A stretch of 64,000 nt of DNA from Lentibacillus siamensis (GTDB lineage: Bacteria > Bacillota > Bacilli > Bacillales > Amphibacillaceae): contig NZ_BAAADS010000006.1 in NCBI RefSeq assembly GCF_039522605.1, forward strand, positions 124,001 to 188,000. The letters are read 5' to 3'. The notes under the pieces are model-generated. The model did no database searches. It was not told the DNA's origin and saw nothing but the letters and a program-made list of their open reading frames with translations. Numbering within the stretch: the stretch's first letter is position 1; each line of letters starts with the position of its first letter. The position numbers and the translations under genes are program-made. Below, piece after piece: positions 7,071-15,895 of this stretch.

Positions 7071-8336
7071 ATGATATGGCAAATCATAAAGAAAACCGGC
7101 CTGACATTGCTTCGTAATCCGTTTCAACTGCTGTTGCTTATTGGCCTTCCGCTAATCTTAATTTTGATTTTGGGTGTTGCTCTCGGCGGTGTGATGAATG
7201 GTGAAACAACTTCCATTGAAGCAAAAGTCGCAATTGTGGAAAATGGCAACGAACAAAAACAGGTTGAACAGTTCATGCATGATGTGAAAGAAAGTAACAT
7301 ACCGGAAAAGAAGGTAAGTGCAATCCGTCAGGCTGCAGAACAAATGGCGCCAATCCACGAGATCAAGAGCATTTTTAAAAGTGAAGGTCTGAAGGATATT
7401 GTGACATTGGAGAGTGTAAAGCCTGTCAATCTGGAGAAAGTTTTGAAAGATGATTCGTATGCAGTGATTATTGAAGTGCCTGAAAACTTTACGTATCAAA
7501 CGTTGCGGAAGCTTCTGCTTAATAAGAATTCCCAGTCTTCCCTTAACGTTTATGAAAACGGAGAAAAAAATATTGGAGCATCTGTTGTGCAGAATGTCCT
7601 GCAACGGTACCAGGAGAATCTGACATTGGTGAATTTTGTTCAGGATAAAGGAATTTCGATGGATGCGATACAGGTGGACGCTGAACAAATCACCGGTAAC
7701 ATTAAATCAGTGGATCAGGCGGAACCAGTTTCGGCCAAGGATTATTATGCAATTGGAATGGCAGTGATGAATGTATTGTTTATTGCTTCGACAATAGGCT
7801 CTTATGCATTTCGTGAGCGGAAAATGCATGTTTTTAACCGGATTATATTGGCAGATGTGTCCAGATGGATTTATTTCACGGGAGTGCTGCTTGCCGGGGC
7901 TATTTTCGCGTTTATCCATTTGTGTATCGTATTTGCAGCTGCATGGCTGTTCTTCGGTGTGGCTTGGCCGGATGTGACCGGGTTTCTGATTGTAACGCTC
8001 ACCATGGCAGTTGCGGTAGGTGGATTATCTGTTTTAGTGGTGGCAATCAGCTACCGATTAAATTCGGAAATGATTATCAATTTTTTCTCTAACATTATTA
8101 TTTCTGTATTAGCCTTTCTTGGGGGCAGTTTTTTTCCAATTGGTCAGTCTGCAGAAATACTGAGTAAGCTTGGCAACCTCACGCCAAACGGGGCTGGGAT
8201 GACTTCTTATCTGAATATAATCAGGGGCAGCGGTATTTCCTCTTCCTGGGAACATTTGATTTTTCTTGGGATTTTCGCCGTTGTGTTAATTTGTATCGCT
8301 GCGCTTAGTTTTCCGAAAAGGGGGCAAAGCCTATGA
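7071..8336 (+). CDS. ABC-2 type permease (LnrM/YfiM-like)
   Basis: 421 aa. One N-terminal membrane helix (about 20-42), a large extracellular domain (about 45-220), then five C-terminal helices containing the ABC-2 core pattern (G-S-F-F-P-I near 355). SD GGGGTGG precedes ATG 7071, 10 nt after the ATPase stop. It overlaps the next permease by 4 bp (ATGA), so the two are probably made in equal amounts and form a heterodimeric channel. Membrane-located. Confidence 0.87.
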   Translation: MIWQIIKKTGLTLLRNPFQLLLLIGLPLILILILGVALGGVMNGETTSIEAKVAIVENGNEQKQVEQFMHDVKESNIPEKKVSAIRQAAEQMAPIHEIKSIFKSEGLKDIVTLESVKPVNLEKVLKDDSYAVIIEVPENFTYQTLRKLLLNKNSQSSLNVYENGEKNIGASVVQNVLQRYQENLTLVNFVQDKGISMDAIQVDAEQITGNIKSVDQAEPVSAKDYYAIGMAVMNVLFIASTIGSYAFRERKMHVFNRIILADVSRWIYFTGVLLAGAIFAFIHLCIVFAAAWLFFGVAWPDVTGFLIVTLTMAVAVGGLSVLVVAISYRLNSEMIINFFSNIIISVLAFLGGSFFPIGQSAEILSKLGNLTPNGAGMTSYLNIIRGSGISSSWEHLIFLGIFAVVLICIAALSFPKRGQSL

Positions 8337-9439
8337 TTGGTATTTTCTTAGCAAAAGTAAAAATGTTCCTGCGTAATCCGTGGACATTCGTTATAATGGT
8401 TGTTATGTCAGTTGGGTTTGCTCTCGTGCTTGGCTCTGGAAACCCGGCAACTGTTACGGTACCAGTCCATGCATCAGACAATTCAATCCGTCAATCTGTT
8501 GTTGGTGAGCTACTCGATCAATCGGATGCTTTTTCCTTTGAATGGGTATCAAAAGACCGGGTGGAGCAGCAGGTTCAAAATGGAAATGCTGAAGTGGGGC
8601 TGATCCTGAGTGAAAATCATTATGATGTTATTGTCGGTGTATCTTCCGCAAATGCAAATCTTGTACAACAGACAGTACGCGAGGCGTATTTGAAAAAAGC
8701 ACAATATAACAACATCGCAAATGAAGCTGGAGCAACCAGTCCATCGAAAGAAAAAGAAGTTATCGAACAATTAACATCTGCCAATGCTGTGTTCTCTATG
8801 GAGTCAAGTTATTTTAACGGTTCAAAGGCAGATACATTCGACATGAAATTTCACACCCTATTCGGATTTACGCTGTTTTTTGTTATTTACACAATCGCTT
8901 ATAATGTGTTTTATGTGTTACTTGAGAAAAAAGAAGGGATTTGGGACCGGATAATTCTGTCACCCGTGCAGAAATGGGAAATGTATACAGCAAATTTCTT
9001 GTACACTTTTTTAACCGGGTATTTACAGGTGATTATCGTGTTTCTTGTTTTCCGTTACTGGATTGGTGTCGATTTTAATGGCCGGTTTTGGGAGTCACTA
9101 CTGCTGATCACTCCGTATGTGTTTGCAATCGTCGCGTTGTCTATTCTGGTAACCGGGATTGTAAAAACGGTGCAGCAGTTTAATGCGATTATTCCGATCC
9201 TTGCGGTAAGTATGGCGATGATTGGCGGTGCATACTGGCCAATTGAAATTGTCCAATCCGAATTCATGCTGCTGCTGTCAAAATTCGATCCAATCACGTA
9301 TGGCATGGAGATTTTGTATGGTGTGGCGATTTATGGGCATCCAATTAATGAATTATTATATCCTATGAGTATTTTACTGCTGATGGGAGTGTTGATGACC
9401 GGGATCGGAATTCATCTGATGGAAAGAAGATATGTTTGA
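8333..9439 (+). CDS. ABC-2 type permease (LnrN/YfiN-like)
   Basis: 368 aa, same architecture as the preceding gene: N-terminal helix, extracellular domain (about 40-175), five or six helices, and the conserved G-G-A-Y-W-P-I-E loop near 300-307. Starts within the ATGA overlap with the upstream permease and ends just before a strong terminator, closing a three-gene transporter operon. Confidence 0.87.
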   Translation: MIGIFLAKVKMFLRNPWTFVIMVVMSVGFALVLGSGNPATVTVPVHASDNSIRQSVVGELLDQSDAFSFEWVSKDRVEQQVQNGNAEVGLILSENHYDVIVGVSSANANLVQQTVREAYLKKAQYNNIANEAGATSPSKEKEVIEQLTSANAVFSMESSYFNGSKADTFDMKFHTLFGFTLFFVIYTIAYNVFYVLLEKKEGIWDRIILSPVQKWEMYTANFLYTFLTGYLQVIIVFLVFRYWIGVDFNGRFWESLLLITPYVFAIVALSILVTGIVKTVQQFNAIIPILAVSMAMIGGAYWPIEIVQSEFMLLLSKFDPITYGMEILYGVAIYGHPINELLYPMSILLLMGVLMTGIGIHLMERRYV

Positions 9440-9478
9440 TTAAAAGATTGGCCATTTACTGGTCAATCTTTTAAAATT
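9440..9478 (+). terminator. Terminator of the ABC exporter operon
   Basis: TTAAAAGATTG-GCC … GGT-CAATCTTTTAA, a long near-perfect stem with a T-rich 3' arm directly after the stop codon. Confidence 0.85.
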
Positions 9479-9531
9479 TAGTGAAAGATTGCTATAATAA
9501 AGTGTTCCATTAAATTATGGAGGGATTATGT

Positions 9532-10020
9532 ATGAGGTTAAATGAGCGTGCGCGTACAGAACTGCTTGCAGAAGCAGAGGGAATCTCTGATGAAGATATC
9601 AATAAACAGCCTGCAGGGGATAGATGGTCCATAAAGCAGATACTGGATCACTTATATCTGATGGAAGGGTCGGTTGCCAAAATTATTCAGAGTCAGCTGG
9701 AAAAAGGGAAAAAGGAGCATGTATCCGAAAAACCAATTGATCTGACAGTCAATCGTGATAAAAAAGTGGATGCACTTGATTTTCTAACGCCGGGCGGTGA
9801 TTTTGCAACACTTGAAGAATTGACTCAAAAACTGGAAGCAAGCCATAAACTATTAGCTGATACTGCCATAAATGCCGATGAAACAATGCTTAAAGAGCGG
9901 GTGTACCAGCATCCGGCATTTGGGGAGTTATCACTGAAACAATGGGTTCCATTTGTGGCATATCATGAAATGCGCCATACAGAACAACTAAGAGAAGTGA
10001 AGCGTGCATTGAATTTGTAA
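9532..10020 (+). CDS. DinB family protein
   Basis: 162 aa from ATG 9532. An in-frame ATG at 9517 overlaps the SD GGAGGG and is rejected. Four-helix-bundle DinB_2 pattern: W-S-I-K-Q-I-L-D-H-L near residue 26-40 supplies the first metal His; the C-terminal Y-H-E-M-R-H-T-E-Q-L at about 147-156 supplies the other two. Members bind a divalent metal and are related to thiol-dependent transferases (BstA/YfiT); the reaction here is unknown. Single gene with a TATAAT box 37 nt upstream. Confidence 0.85.
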   Translation: MRLNERARTELLAEAEGISDEDINKQPAGDRWSIKQILDHLYLMEGSVAKIIQSQLEKGKKEHVSEKPIDLTVNRDKKVDALDFLTPGGDFATLEELTQKLEASHKLLADTAINADETMLKERVYQHPAFGELSLKQWVPFVAYHEMRHTEQLREVKRALNL

Positions 10021-10054
10021 TAAAAGCATTCAGCAGCCAAACTTTTCCCCTTTT

Positions 10055-10071
10055 GCATGGAAGTACCATGC
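10055..10071. promoter_or_regulatory. Inverted repeat upstream of hydrolase
   Basis: Perfect GCATGG-aagta-CCATGC about 30 nt before a TATAAT at 10102. Could be an operator of the downstream hydrolase gene; regulator unknown. Confidence 0.3.
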
Positions 10072-10141
10072 CATATCGGGCGAATATTTCCGTGTTTTTT
10101 AGTATAATAGAGTAAGAGACTCTTTCGAAAGGGGAGAAGAT

Positions 10142-11104
10142 GTGAAACGGAAAAAATGGCTTAAGATTTTAATTGCTGTTATAAGTGTTTTATTTATTAT
10201 AGATGTGATTGCCAGTTTTTATTTTTATAATTTAGCAATCGATCGTGGTGAAAAGGATTTTTTGCAAGGAAATGAAGATCTGGAAGTCTCCGCCGAAACC
10301 ATGGAAGTTCTCATGGAAGGTGACTGGCGGACCTGGGTTGATAAACAGGATTTTGATGAATGGACGATGACGTCGTATGATGGACTCGAATTAACAGGAT
10401 ATTTTCTTGAGGCGGAAGAGCCGACAAACAAGGTTGTTGTCTTTGCACATGGGTATCTTGGCGATGCGATGGACATGGGCTTGTACGGTCAGTACTATTA
10501 CGAGAAGATGGGCTATAATATTTTTATGGCTGACGCACGTGGACATGGTGCGAGTGAAGGTGACTATATTGGCTTCGGCTGGCACGATCGGCTCGACCTG
10601 ATTGACTGGGTCAATAAGATTGTGAAAAAATACGGTGACGACACGGAAATTGTGCTGCATGGAGTGTCAATGGGTGCTGCGACCGTATTGATGGCAAGCG
10701 GTGAAGATCTTCCGGACAATGTGAAGGCGATTATTGCTGACAGTCCATACACGAGTGTATATGATATGTTCGACTATCAGATGGAACGGATGTACCATTT
10801 ACCGGATATCCCGATTCTTCCAAGTACCAGCATGGTTACACAATTTAAGGCAGGTTACTCGTTGAAGGGCGCCTCCGCTTTGAAACAGGTGAAAAAGGCA
10901 GAAGTCCCGATTTTGTATATTCACGGGAAAGCAGATACATTTGTCCCAACAGAAATGAGCTTTAAACTTTATGAAAATACGAAAAGTGAAGCGGAAATAA
11001 TGACTGTGGATGGTGCAAACCATGGTGAATCTTTCGTTATTGCCAAAGATAAATATGTGAAGAAAATGAAAGCATTTTTGGATAAATATATGAGTGATCA
11101 ATAA
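10142..11104 (+). CDS. Membrane-anchored alpha/beta hydrolase
   Basis: 320 aa, GTG start (the ATG two bases earlier is followed by TGA) with SD AAGGGGAG. Residues 7-30 form an N-terminal membrane anchor; the rest is an extracytoplasmic alpha/beta hydrolase domain. Visible catalytic triad: Ser176 in G-V-S-M-G, Asp265 in K-A-D-T-F-V, His294 in A-N-H-G-E. Oxyanion motif H-G-Y-L-G at 103-107 and D-A-R-G-H-G-A-S-E-G at 131-140 match the YqkD/bem46-like group. Substrate unknown (esterase or peptidase). Monocistronic, ending in a bidirectional terminator. Confidence 0.87.
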   Translation: MKRKKWLKILIAVISVLFIIDVIASFYFYNLAIDRGEKDFLQGNEDLEVSAETMEVLMEGDWRTWVDKQDFDEWTMTSYDGLELTGYFLEAEEPTNKVVVFAHGYLGDAMDMGLYGQYYYEKMGYNIFMADARGHGASEGDYIGFGWHDRLDLIDWVNKIVKKYGDDTEIVLHGVSMGAATVLMASGEDLPDNVKAIIADSPYTSVYDMFDYQMERMYHLPDIPILPSTSMVTQFKAGYSLKGASALKQVKKAEVPILYIHGKADTFVPTEMSFKLYENTKSEAEIMTVDGANHGESFVIAKDKYVKKMKAFLDKYMSDQ

Positions 11105-11106
11105 AC

Positions 11107-11141
11107 AAAAGGCTGACACCAGATAAGGTTGTCAGCCTTTT
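11107..11141. terminator. Bidirectional terminator
   Basis: AAAAGGCTGACA … TGTCAGCCTTTT between two convergent genes; A run on one side and T run on the other. Confidence 0.85.
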
Positions 11142-11148
11142 GCTGTTT

Positions 11149-13155
11149 TTATAAATATGTTTTAAACCAGCGTGTGATATGATTCAAACGCTCCAGTCGC
11201 ATGTCCGGATCGCCGCTTCTGCTCAGTTCGTGATTGGCATCCGGAAAGCGGACAAATTCGACTTCTTTTCGAAGGTGTTTAAGTGTCATAAACAGCTGTT
11301 CACTTTGTTCAATTGGACAGCGTAAATCCTGTTCACCATGAACGATTAACAATGGTGTCTCGATATTTTCGGCGTATTTAAGCGGGGAAAATTCCCACAG
11401 CTTTGCCGGATCCTCGAGCAAGTTTTTGCCGAGCTCCCATTTGGTGAAGAAATAACCGATGTCACTTACACCGTAAAAGCTGAGCCAGTTGCTGATACAG
11501 CGCTGGGTGACTGCTGCTTTGAACCGGTTGGAGTGTCCGACAATCCAGTTAGTCATAAACCCGCCGTAGCTGCCGCCGGTTACACCAAGGCGACCTTCGT
11601 CAATATAGTCATAGTTGGCCAATACAAAATCAACGGCAGCCATTAAGTCAGTATAGTCTTTTCCGCCATAATCACCACGGCACGCATCAACAAAAGCCTG
11701 ACCGTATCCGTCACTTCCACGCGGGTTTGTGTAAAGCACAACATATCCTTGCGCTGCGAGCAGCTGGAGTTCATGGAAAAATGTCTGACCATACATGGCA
11801 TGTGGTCCACCATGGATTTCGAGTAGGAGCGGATATTTTTTATCTTCTTCAAAACCGTATGGCTTCAGGATCCATCCCTGAATTTCCCACCCGTCTTTCG
11901 CCCGATACGTCAGCGTTTCCGGTTCACTTAATGCAACTTTTCTAAGCAGGTCTTCATTTCCATTGGTCAGCCGCTGCAGTTCGGGGTCCCTATCCAACAG
12001 ATAGAAGTTGCATGGGTTGGTCGGTGTGCTGATTCCTAAAATAAACTTTCCGTCGCTGGCGTTATAGGAAAAACCGAATACATGATTATCGTTTTTATAG
12101 AGAACCTGCAGTTCTTCAGCCTGATTGGCCTGATACAATCCCGTGGCACCATAATCCGTGCCAAGGAAGAAGATGTGTTTTCCATCTCCTGACCAAACCG
12201 GACCTTTAGTTGATTGTCCCATCCTGGTATCACCTATCATCGTATCACCAAGTTGCATATCCCAGTGATTACTCAGACAAGTCCATTCCTGGGATTGGAT
12301 ATTAAACAGATACAATTCATTTATTGTTGCGCCCTGATGGGAATATTCATGGCCGAAACAGGCAATTTTGTCCCCATCCGGAGAAAATTGGGCATTGCCA
12401 TACGCTCCCATTCCATTGGTCAATTGCACTTGTTCCATTGTAGTCAGGTTCAACAAAAAGAGATCACTCGTTAATTCGTAGTCTTCATTGTCATTAAGGT
12501 TAGCTGAAAAAAGAATTGTCTTTCCGTCTGGTGACACATCCTCCAAATGGTGATCGGTATCGGCAATTGTTAATTGTTCAAACGTTTTTTCCTTAAGCTG
12601 GAACGATACAATCTGCGCACGCTTCTTGTCGCGAAATCCCCTTGCATCGGACTTATGTTTCAGGTGGTTTACTACCAGGGGCTTTTTGCTTTTTTCTTCT
12701 TGTTCCTTTTTCTGTTCATCATTCGTTAATTCACGTTGATTTGTTACGTCATCGTTTTCTTCTAGCGATGCTTGGAAGAAGATTTCGCTGCCATCACTGG
12801 ACCAGACGGGTGAAGTGGCACCATTTTTGAATGCTGTCAGCTGCTTTGCTTCGCCGCCATTCAGTTGTAAAAGGTAAAGCTGCGGAATTCCGGACCGGTC
12901 CGATTGGAATACTGCACGGCTGCCATCCGGCGAAATGTGCAGGTTGGAGTTTTTACTCTCACTGAATGTCCATTGCGCTGGTTCGGATTTATGCAGGCTC
13001 TGAAAAAATATGTGTGATTCGTATTCATTTTTGCCATTAACAATTGTGGAAACAAACGTATAACCACTGCCATCCTGTATAAATTGCGGGTCGCTGAACA
13101 CTTCAACATTCTTCAAATCTTCTGCAGTTAAAGCACGTTTTGTTTCATTACTCAT
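11149..13155 (-). CDS. S9 family peptidase (prolyl oligopeptidase, YuxL-like)
   Basis: 668 aa. The N-terminal two thirds form a WD/TolB-like beta propeller with repeated S-P-D-G/S-x-D-G blades; the C-terminal third is an alpha/beta hydrolase with Ser in G-G-S-Y-G-G (about 526), Asp in E-Q-D-L-R-C-P (about 607) and His in D-A-N-H-E-L-S (about 641). No signal peptide, so cytosolic; it is expected to cleave short peptides (acylaminoacyl or prolyl specificity). Length fits B. subtilis YuxL. A charged insert of Glu/Lys residues at about 145-170 sits between blades. SD AAAGGAGG precedes ATG 13155. The upstream dat gene ends in a terminator, so it is transcribed separately. Confidence 0.9.
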   Translation of the reverse strand: MSNETKRALTAEDLKNVEVFSDPQFIQDGSGYTFVSTIVNGKNEYESHIFFQSLHKSEPAQWTFSESKNSNLHISPDGSRAVFQSDRSGIPQLYLLQLNGGEAKQLTAFKNGATSPVWSSDGSEIFFQASLEENDDVTNQRELTNDEQKKEQEEKSKKPLVVNHLKHKSDARGFRDKKRAQIVSFQLKEKTFEQLTIADTDHHLEDVSPDGKTILFSANLNDNEDYELTSDLFLLNLTTMEQVQLTNGMGAYGNAQFSPDGDKIACFGHEYSHQGATINELYLFNIQSQEWTCLSNHWDMQLGDTMIGDTRMGQSTKGPVWSGDGKHIFFLGTDYGATGLYQANQAEELQVLYKNDNHVFGFSYNASDGKFILGISTPTNPCNFYLLDRDPELQRLTNGNEDLLRKVALSEPETLTYRAKDGWEIQGWILKPYGFEEDKKYPLLLEIHGGPHAMYGQTFFHELQLLAAQGYVVLYTNPRGSDGYGQAFVDACRGDYGGKDYTDLMAAVDFVLANYDYIDEGRLGVTGGSYGGFMTNWIVGHSNRFKAAVTQRCISNWLSFYGVSDIGYFFTKWELGKNLLEDPAKLWEFSPLKYAENIETPLLIVHGEQDLRCPIEQSEQLFMTLKHLRKEVEFVRFPDANHELSRSGDPDMRLERLNHITRWFKTYL

Positions 13156-13197
13156 ATAAGATTTCCTCCTTTATGTTTCGGGATGCGAATCAATTAA

Positions 13198-13228
13198 TGA
13201 AAAAAGCCTTTTGTAAAAACAAAAGGCT
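13198..13228 (-). terminator. Terminator of dat
   Basis: Minus strand AGCCTTTTGT / ACAAAAGGCT stem followed by TTTTTT; the 5' arm contains the dat stop codon TAG. Confidence 0.85.
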
Positions 13229-14090
13229 ACACGGTATGCTTTATAATGTTGGCATCTTTTTCATATGCTTCCTGCAGTTTCCGGGTGTGTTTTCCGGGTG
13301 TTCCATTTCCAACTTTTGCACCGTCGACTGACACAATTGGCGTCACTTCTGCAGTGCTGCTCGATAAAAACATCTCATCAGCATCTTTTATATCATCCAA
13401 TGAAAACCCATTTTCAATAAACGGCAGTGACAAATCACTTGCAAATTGCTCTACTCGCATGCGAACACAGCCATGAAGGATACTGCTTGATGCAGGATGT
13501 GTATAAATTTTGCCATCTTTTACCAAATAAGCATTGGATGAGCTGCATTCGGTTACCAACCCGTCTTTATGAAAAATTGCTTCAAAGCAGCCGTTTTCTT
13601 TTGCTTCCTGTTTTGCGAGGACATTTGGCAGTAAATTTAAGCTTTTAATATAGCAATAATCCCATCTGCTGTCATGACGGGTGATAACATTTACGCCATT
13701 TTCGAGATTTTTATGGTTTCGTGGCAGGTCCTGGACATATGCATAGACATTTGCTTCCACATCTTCCGGAAAAGTATGCTCCCTTGGGGCCGAACCACGG
13801 GTGGACTGCAAATATACCTTGCCGTCTGCTGTCATGTCATTTCGTTGCAGCAGATCCAGTAACAGATTGGTGATCTCCTCTTTTGAAAAAGGCAGAACGA
13901 GTTTAATAGCTTCCGCGGAACGAAAAAGCCGATTCACATGTTCATGAAGCAGGTAATAGGAACCTTTATAGATTCGGATAACTTCATACACACCATCGCC
14001 AAATTGCAGTCCTCGCTCTTCAAATGGGTAACGCAGCTTATCACGATGGGTGAACTTTGTTTGTGATAGAATAATTGGATAGACTGACAC
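13227..14090 (-). CDS. dat: D-amino-acid transaminase
   Basis: 287 aa PLP fold type IV aminotransferase. It interconverts D-alanine plus 2-oxoglutarate with D-glutamate plus pyruvate, supplying D-Glu for peptidoglycan. The catalytic Lys149 is in Y-I-K-S-L-N-L-L-P-N; the carboxylate-binding R-x-H region is present as T-R-G-S-A-P-R (97-103). Phosphate-binding S-S-T-A-E-V-T lies near 250. Length equals the Bacillus YheM/Dat enzymes (282-287 aa), and the D-amino-acid rather than branched-chain branch is favoured by Y-E-V-I-R-I-Y near the N-terminus. Divergent from fnr; the intergenic region holds an FNR-like box. Confidence 0.9.
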   Translation of the reverse strand: MSVYPIILSQTKFTHRDKLRYPFEERGLQFGDGVYEVIRIYKGSYYLLHEHVNRLFRSAEAIKLVLPFSKEEITNLLLDLLQRNDMTADGKVYLQSTRGSAPREHTFPEDVEANVYAYVQDLPRNHKNLENGVNVITRHDSRWDYCYIKSLNLLPNVLAKQEAKENGCFEAIFHKDGLVTECSSSNAYLVKDGKIYTHPASSSILHGCVRMRVEQFASDLSLPFIENGFSLDDIKDADEMFLSSSTAEVTPIVSVDGAKVGNGTPGKHTRKLQEAYEKDANIIKHTV

Positions 14091-14156
14091 ACTATTCGCC
14101 TCCTTGCAATTAAACCTATTCTATATTTTTTCACAAGTTATGTAAATATCATTATA

Positions 14157-14172
14157 AGTGATAATTATCACA
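14157..14172. promoter_or_regulatory. FNR-like box in the fnr promoter
   Basis: AGTGATAATTATCACA, a match to TGTGA-N6-TCACA with one change and a perfect 14-bp inner palindrome. Its centre (14164.5) is about 41 bp before the start expected from the TATAAT at 14193-14198, the class II activator position. Confidence 0.65.
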
Positions 14173-14192
14173 ATTTCTGTTTGAAAATCGGT

Positions 14193-14198
14193 TATAAT
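14193..14198 (+). promoter_or_regulatory. -10 element of fnr
   Basis: TATAAT 34 nt before the fnr ATG; no good -35, as expected of an activator-dependent promoter. Confidence 0.55.
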
Positions 14199-14231
14199 GG
14201 AAAGTAGTTAGAATAGGAGGTGCGGTAAAAA

Positions 14232-14921
14232 ATGGAACCACTATTGCAGCGTATGACAAAAGAAGATGCTCATTTACTGTTTACAAATTCTCAAAAAGTG
14301 AAATTCATAAAAGGTGCAACCATTTATAATGAAGGTGATTCGGCTGACTATTTATATTTCATACATACAGGCGAAATCAGACTTTTTAAACGAACCGGCC
14401 CGAATAAGGAATTGACGATTTTTACTCGTGGAGAGGACGATGCATTTGGTGAGATTGGTGTTTTCAGTGGGCTAAAATATTCCAATACTGCCGAAACTGT
14501 AACGGATTCTGTGCTATATCGTATTGACAATCAGACATTGGAAAATATACTGACGGATAACGGTGGAATCGGCCTGCACTTTACCAGATGGGTTGCTGAA
14601 TCGCTGGAAGCCAGCAAAGCTAAAATCCGTGATTATATTGCGTTTGGATCTGAAGGCGCCGTGGCGTCGGTGTTTATTCGCTATTCCAATATGTACGGGG
14701 TCGTTACAACTGAAGGCGTGCGTATAACCGAACCAATTATGATCCAGGATATCAGTAAGCATATCGGAATCTCAAGGGAAACCGTCAGCCGCATTGTGAA
14801 CAAATGGAAGGAACGGGGAATTATTGATAATGATAATAAATACTTTTTACTGAAGAAAGTGGACTATTTTAAACAACTTCTCGTTTGTGAACAATGCGGT
14901 GTGGAAAATTGTGTATTGTAG
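14232..14921 (+). CDS. fnr: Anaerobic regulator Fnr (Bacillus type, C-terminal Fe-S ligands)
   Basis: 229 aa Crp/Fnr protein: cyclic-nucleotide-fold domain (about 20-115), dimer helix (115-145), HTH with I-S-R-E-T-V-S-R-I-V-N recognition helix (about 180-191). The C-terminus carries C219-x2-C222-x4-C227, the spacing of the cysteines that bind the [4Fe-4S] cluster in B. subtilis Fnr. Asp134 lies 85 residues before the first Cys, close to the Asp ligand of the B. subtilis protein. Expected to bind DNA as a holo-dimer under anoxia and activate fermentation and nitrate-respiration genes. SD AATAGGAGG 12 nt before ATG. The upstream box suggests autoactivation. No narK or nar genes are adjacent, unlike B. 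subtilis. Confidence 0.9.
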   Translation: MEPLLQRMTKEDAHLLFTNSQKVKFIKGATIYNEGDSADYLYFIHTGEIRLFKRTGPNKELTIFTRGEDDAFGEIGVFSGLKYSNTAETVTDSVLYRIDNQTLENILTDNGGIGLHFTRWVAESLEASKAKIRDYIAFGSEGAVASVFIRYSNMYGVVTTEGVRITEPIMIQDISKHIGISRETVSRIVNKWKERGIIDNDNKYFLLKKVDYFKQLLVCEQCGVENCVL

Positions 14922-14951
14922 ACAGGTTGTGCGAAAAGCGCAGCCTGTTTT
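14922..14951 (+). terminator. Terminator of fnr
   Basis: ACAGGTTGTGC-gaaaa-GCGCAGCCTGTTTT directly after the stop codon. Confidence 0.8.
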
Positions 14952-14974
14952 CGACACTTTTTTTCAAAAAAGAC

Positions 14975-15003
14975 TTGATTTGGGAAATAAGACTTGCTAT
15001 AAT
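14975..15003 (+). promoter_or_regulatory. Promoter of tRNA-Gly
   Basis: TTGATT, 17 nt, TATAAT, 55 nt before the mature tRNA 5' end. Confidence 0.75.
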
Positions 15004-15058
15004 AAAAAACGTTGATTAAAAAATACATATTAGCTAACGGTTAAAAACAATTTAATAT

Positions 15059-15132
<74 letters not shown>

Positions 15133-15145
15133 TTACATAAGTCTT

Positions 15146-15189
15146 AACGCAGTGTTTCGTACCATCACATACGAAGCATTGCGTTTTTT
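15146..15189 (+). terminator. Terminator of tRNA-Gly
   Basis: AACGCAGTGtTTCGTA … TACGAAGCATTGCGTTTTTT, 14 nt after the CCA end. Confidence 0.85.
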
Positions 15190-15246
15190 AATTAGGTTAT
15201 TTTCTGAAAGGTTGTTGTTACACAATATTTATAAACTGTGACATAG

Positions 15247-15363
15247 GAGCCTGTCCGGCGAAGTAAAATTAGCGAATATTTATTCATAATATGGTCGAAT
15301 ATACATCGATTATTTATTGTATGTGCATAAATATTCACGAAATTAGTTCCATCGGACAGGCTC
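15247..15363. mobile_element. MITE-like foldback element with ATAG target duplication
   Basis: 117 bp bounded by inverted repeats GAGCCTGTCCG / CGGACAGGCTC, with imperfect complementarity continuing inwards (AATTAGCGAATATTTAT versus ATAAATATTCACGAAATT). ATAG flanks both ends (15243-15246 and 15364-15367), as expected of a target-site duplication. No coding capacity; presumably mobilised in trans. Confidence 0.65.
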
Positions 15364-15387
15364 ATAGTATGGTGTTCTACCATCGCT

Positions 15388-15501
15388 GCGGAAATACACG
15401 TCGCTTTCCGGGGGCGGCTTGTGAGCCACCTCGTGCATACGCACTTCGGTGTCTCACCCTATGCCTTAGCTCCCCCAGGAGTCTCCGCGTATTTCCTCCG
15501 C
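15388..15501. repeat. Foldback intergenic repeat
   Basis: Begins GCGGAAATACACG and ends CGCGTATTTCC-TCCGC, inverted copies bounding a GC-rich centre (GGGGGCGGCTTGTGAGCC…). Non-coding. I recognise this as a repeat type common between genes of Bacillaceae such as Virgibacillus. Confidence 0.6.
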
Positions 15502-15547
15502 TATGATTTGCTCGCTTAATGTTGAAAAAGTGTTGGCCATTTTACCA

Positions 15548-15722
15548 GCCGTTGGAATATGCGAGACTCCTGCGGGAAGTACAAGCTAGGTGAGACCCCC
15601 GCAGGCGAGGTACGAGCTGAGGAGGGCTCGGCACTTGCCCGCGGTAAAGAAGACACTGCGAAAGCTTGCTTGAGCAGATGTCGCACTTATGCTGGCAGTG
15701 AAAGCGAGTATATTCCAACGGC
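15548..15722. mobile_element. Foldback element with 13-bp terminal inverted repeats
   Basis: Perfect ends GCCGTTGGAATAT / ATATTCCAACGGC enclosing GC-rich sequence with GAGACTCCTGCGGGAA and CCCCGCAGGCGAGG arms. A decayed, shorter relative lies at 47960-48059. The inner segment GCATAAGTGCGACATCTGCTCAA (read on the minus strand) recurs as a fragment at 60890. Confidence 0.6.
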
Positions 15723-15895
15723 GTGGTAAGGGAGCCATATTAAATTACTAATTGGAACTAGTGGCAATTTATTTCAATTGTTAGGCAGCACAATACTTTT
15801 GAAATAAGGCTTTTATTGTGTTTTACGCTTCACTTGAACAAATGACTACAATACCTGTATGCTGAATAGAGATTCTATTAAATTGAGGGATTTAC

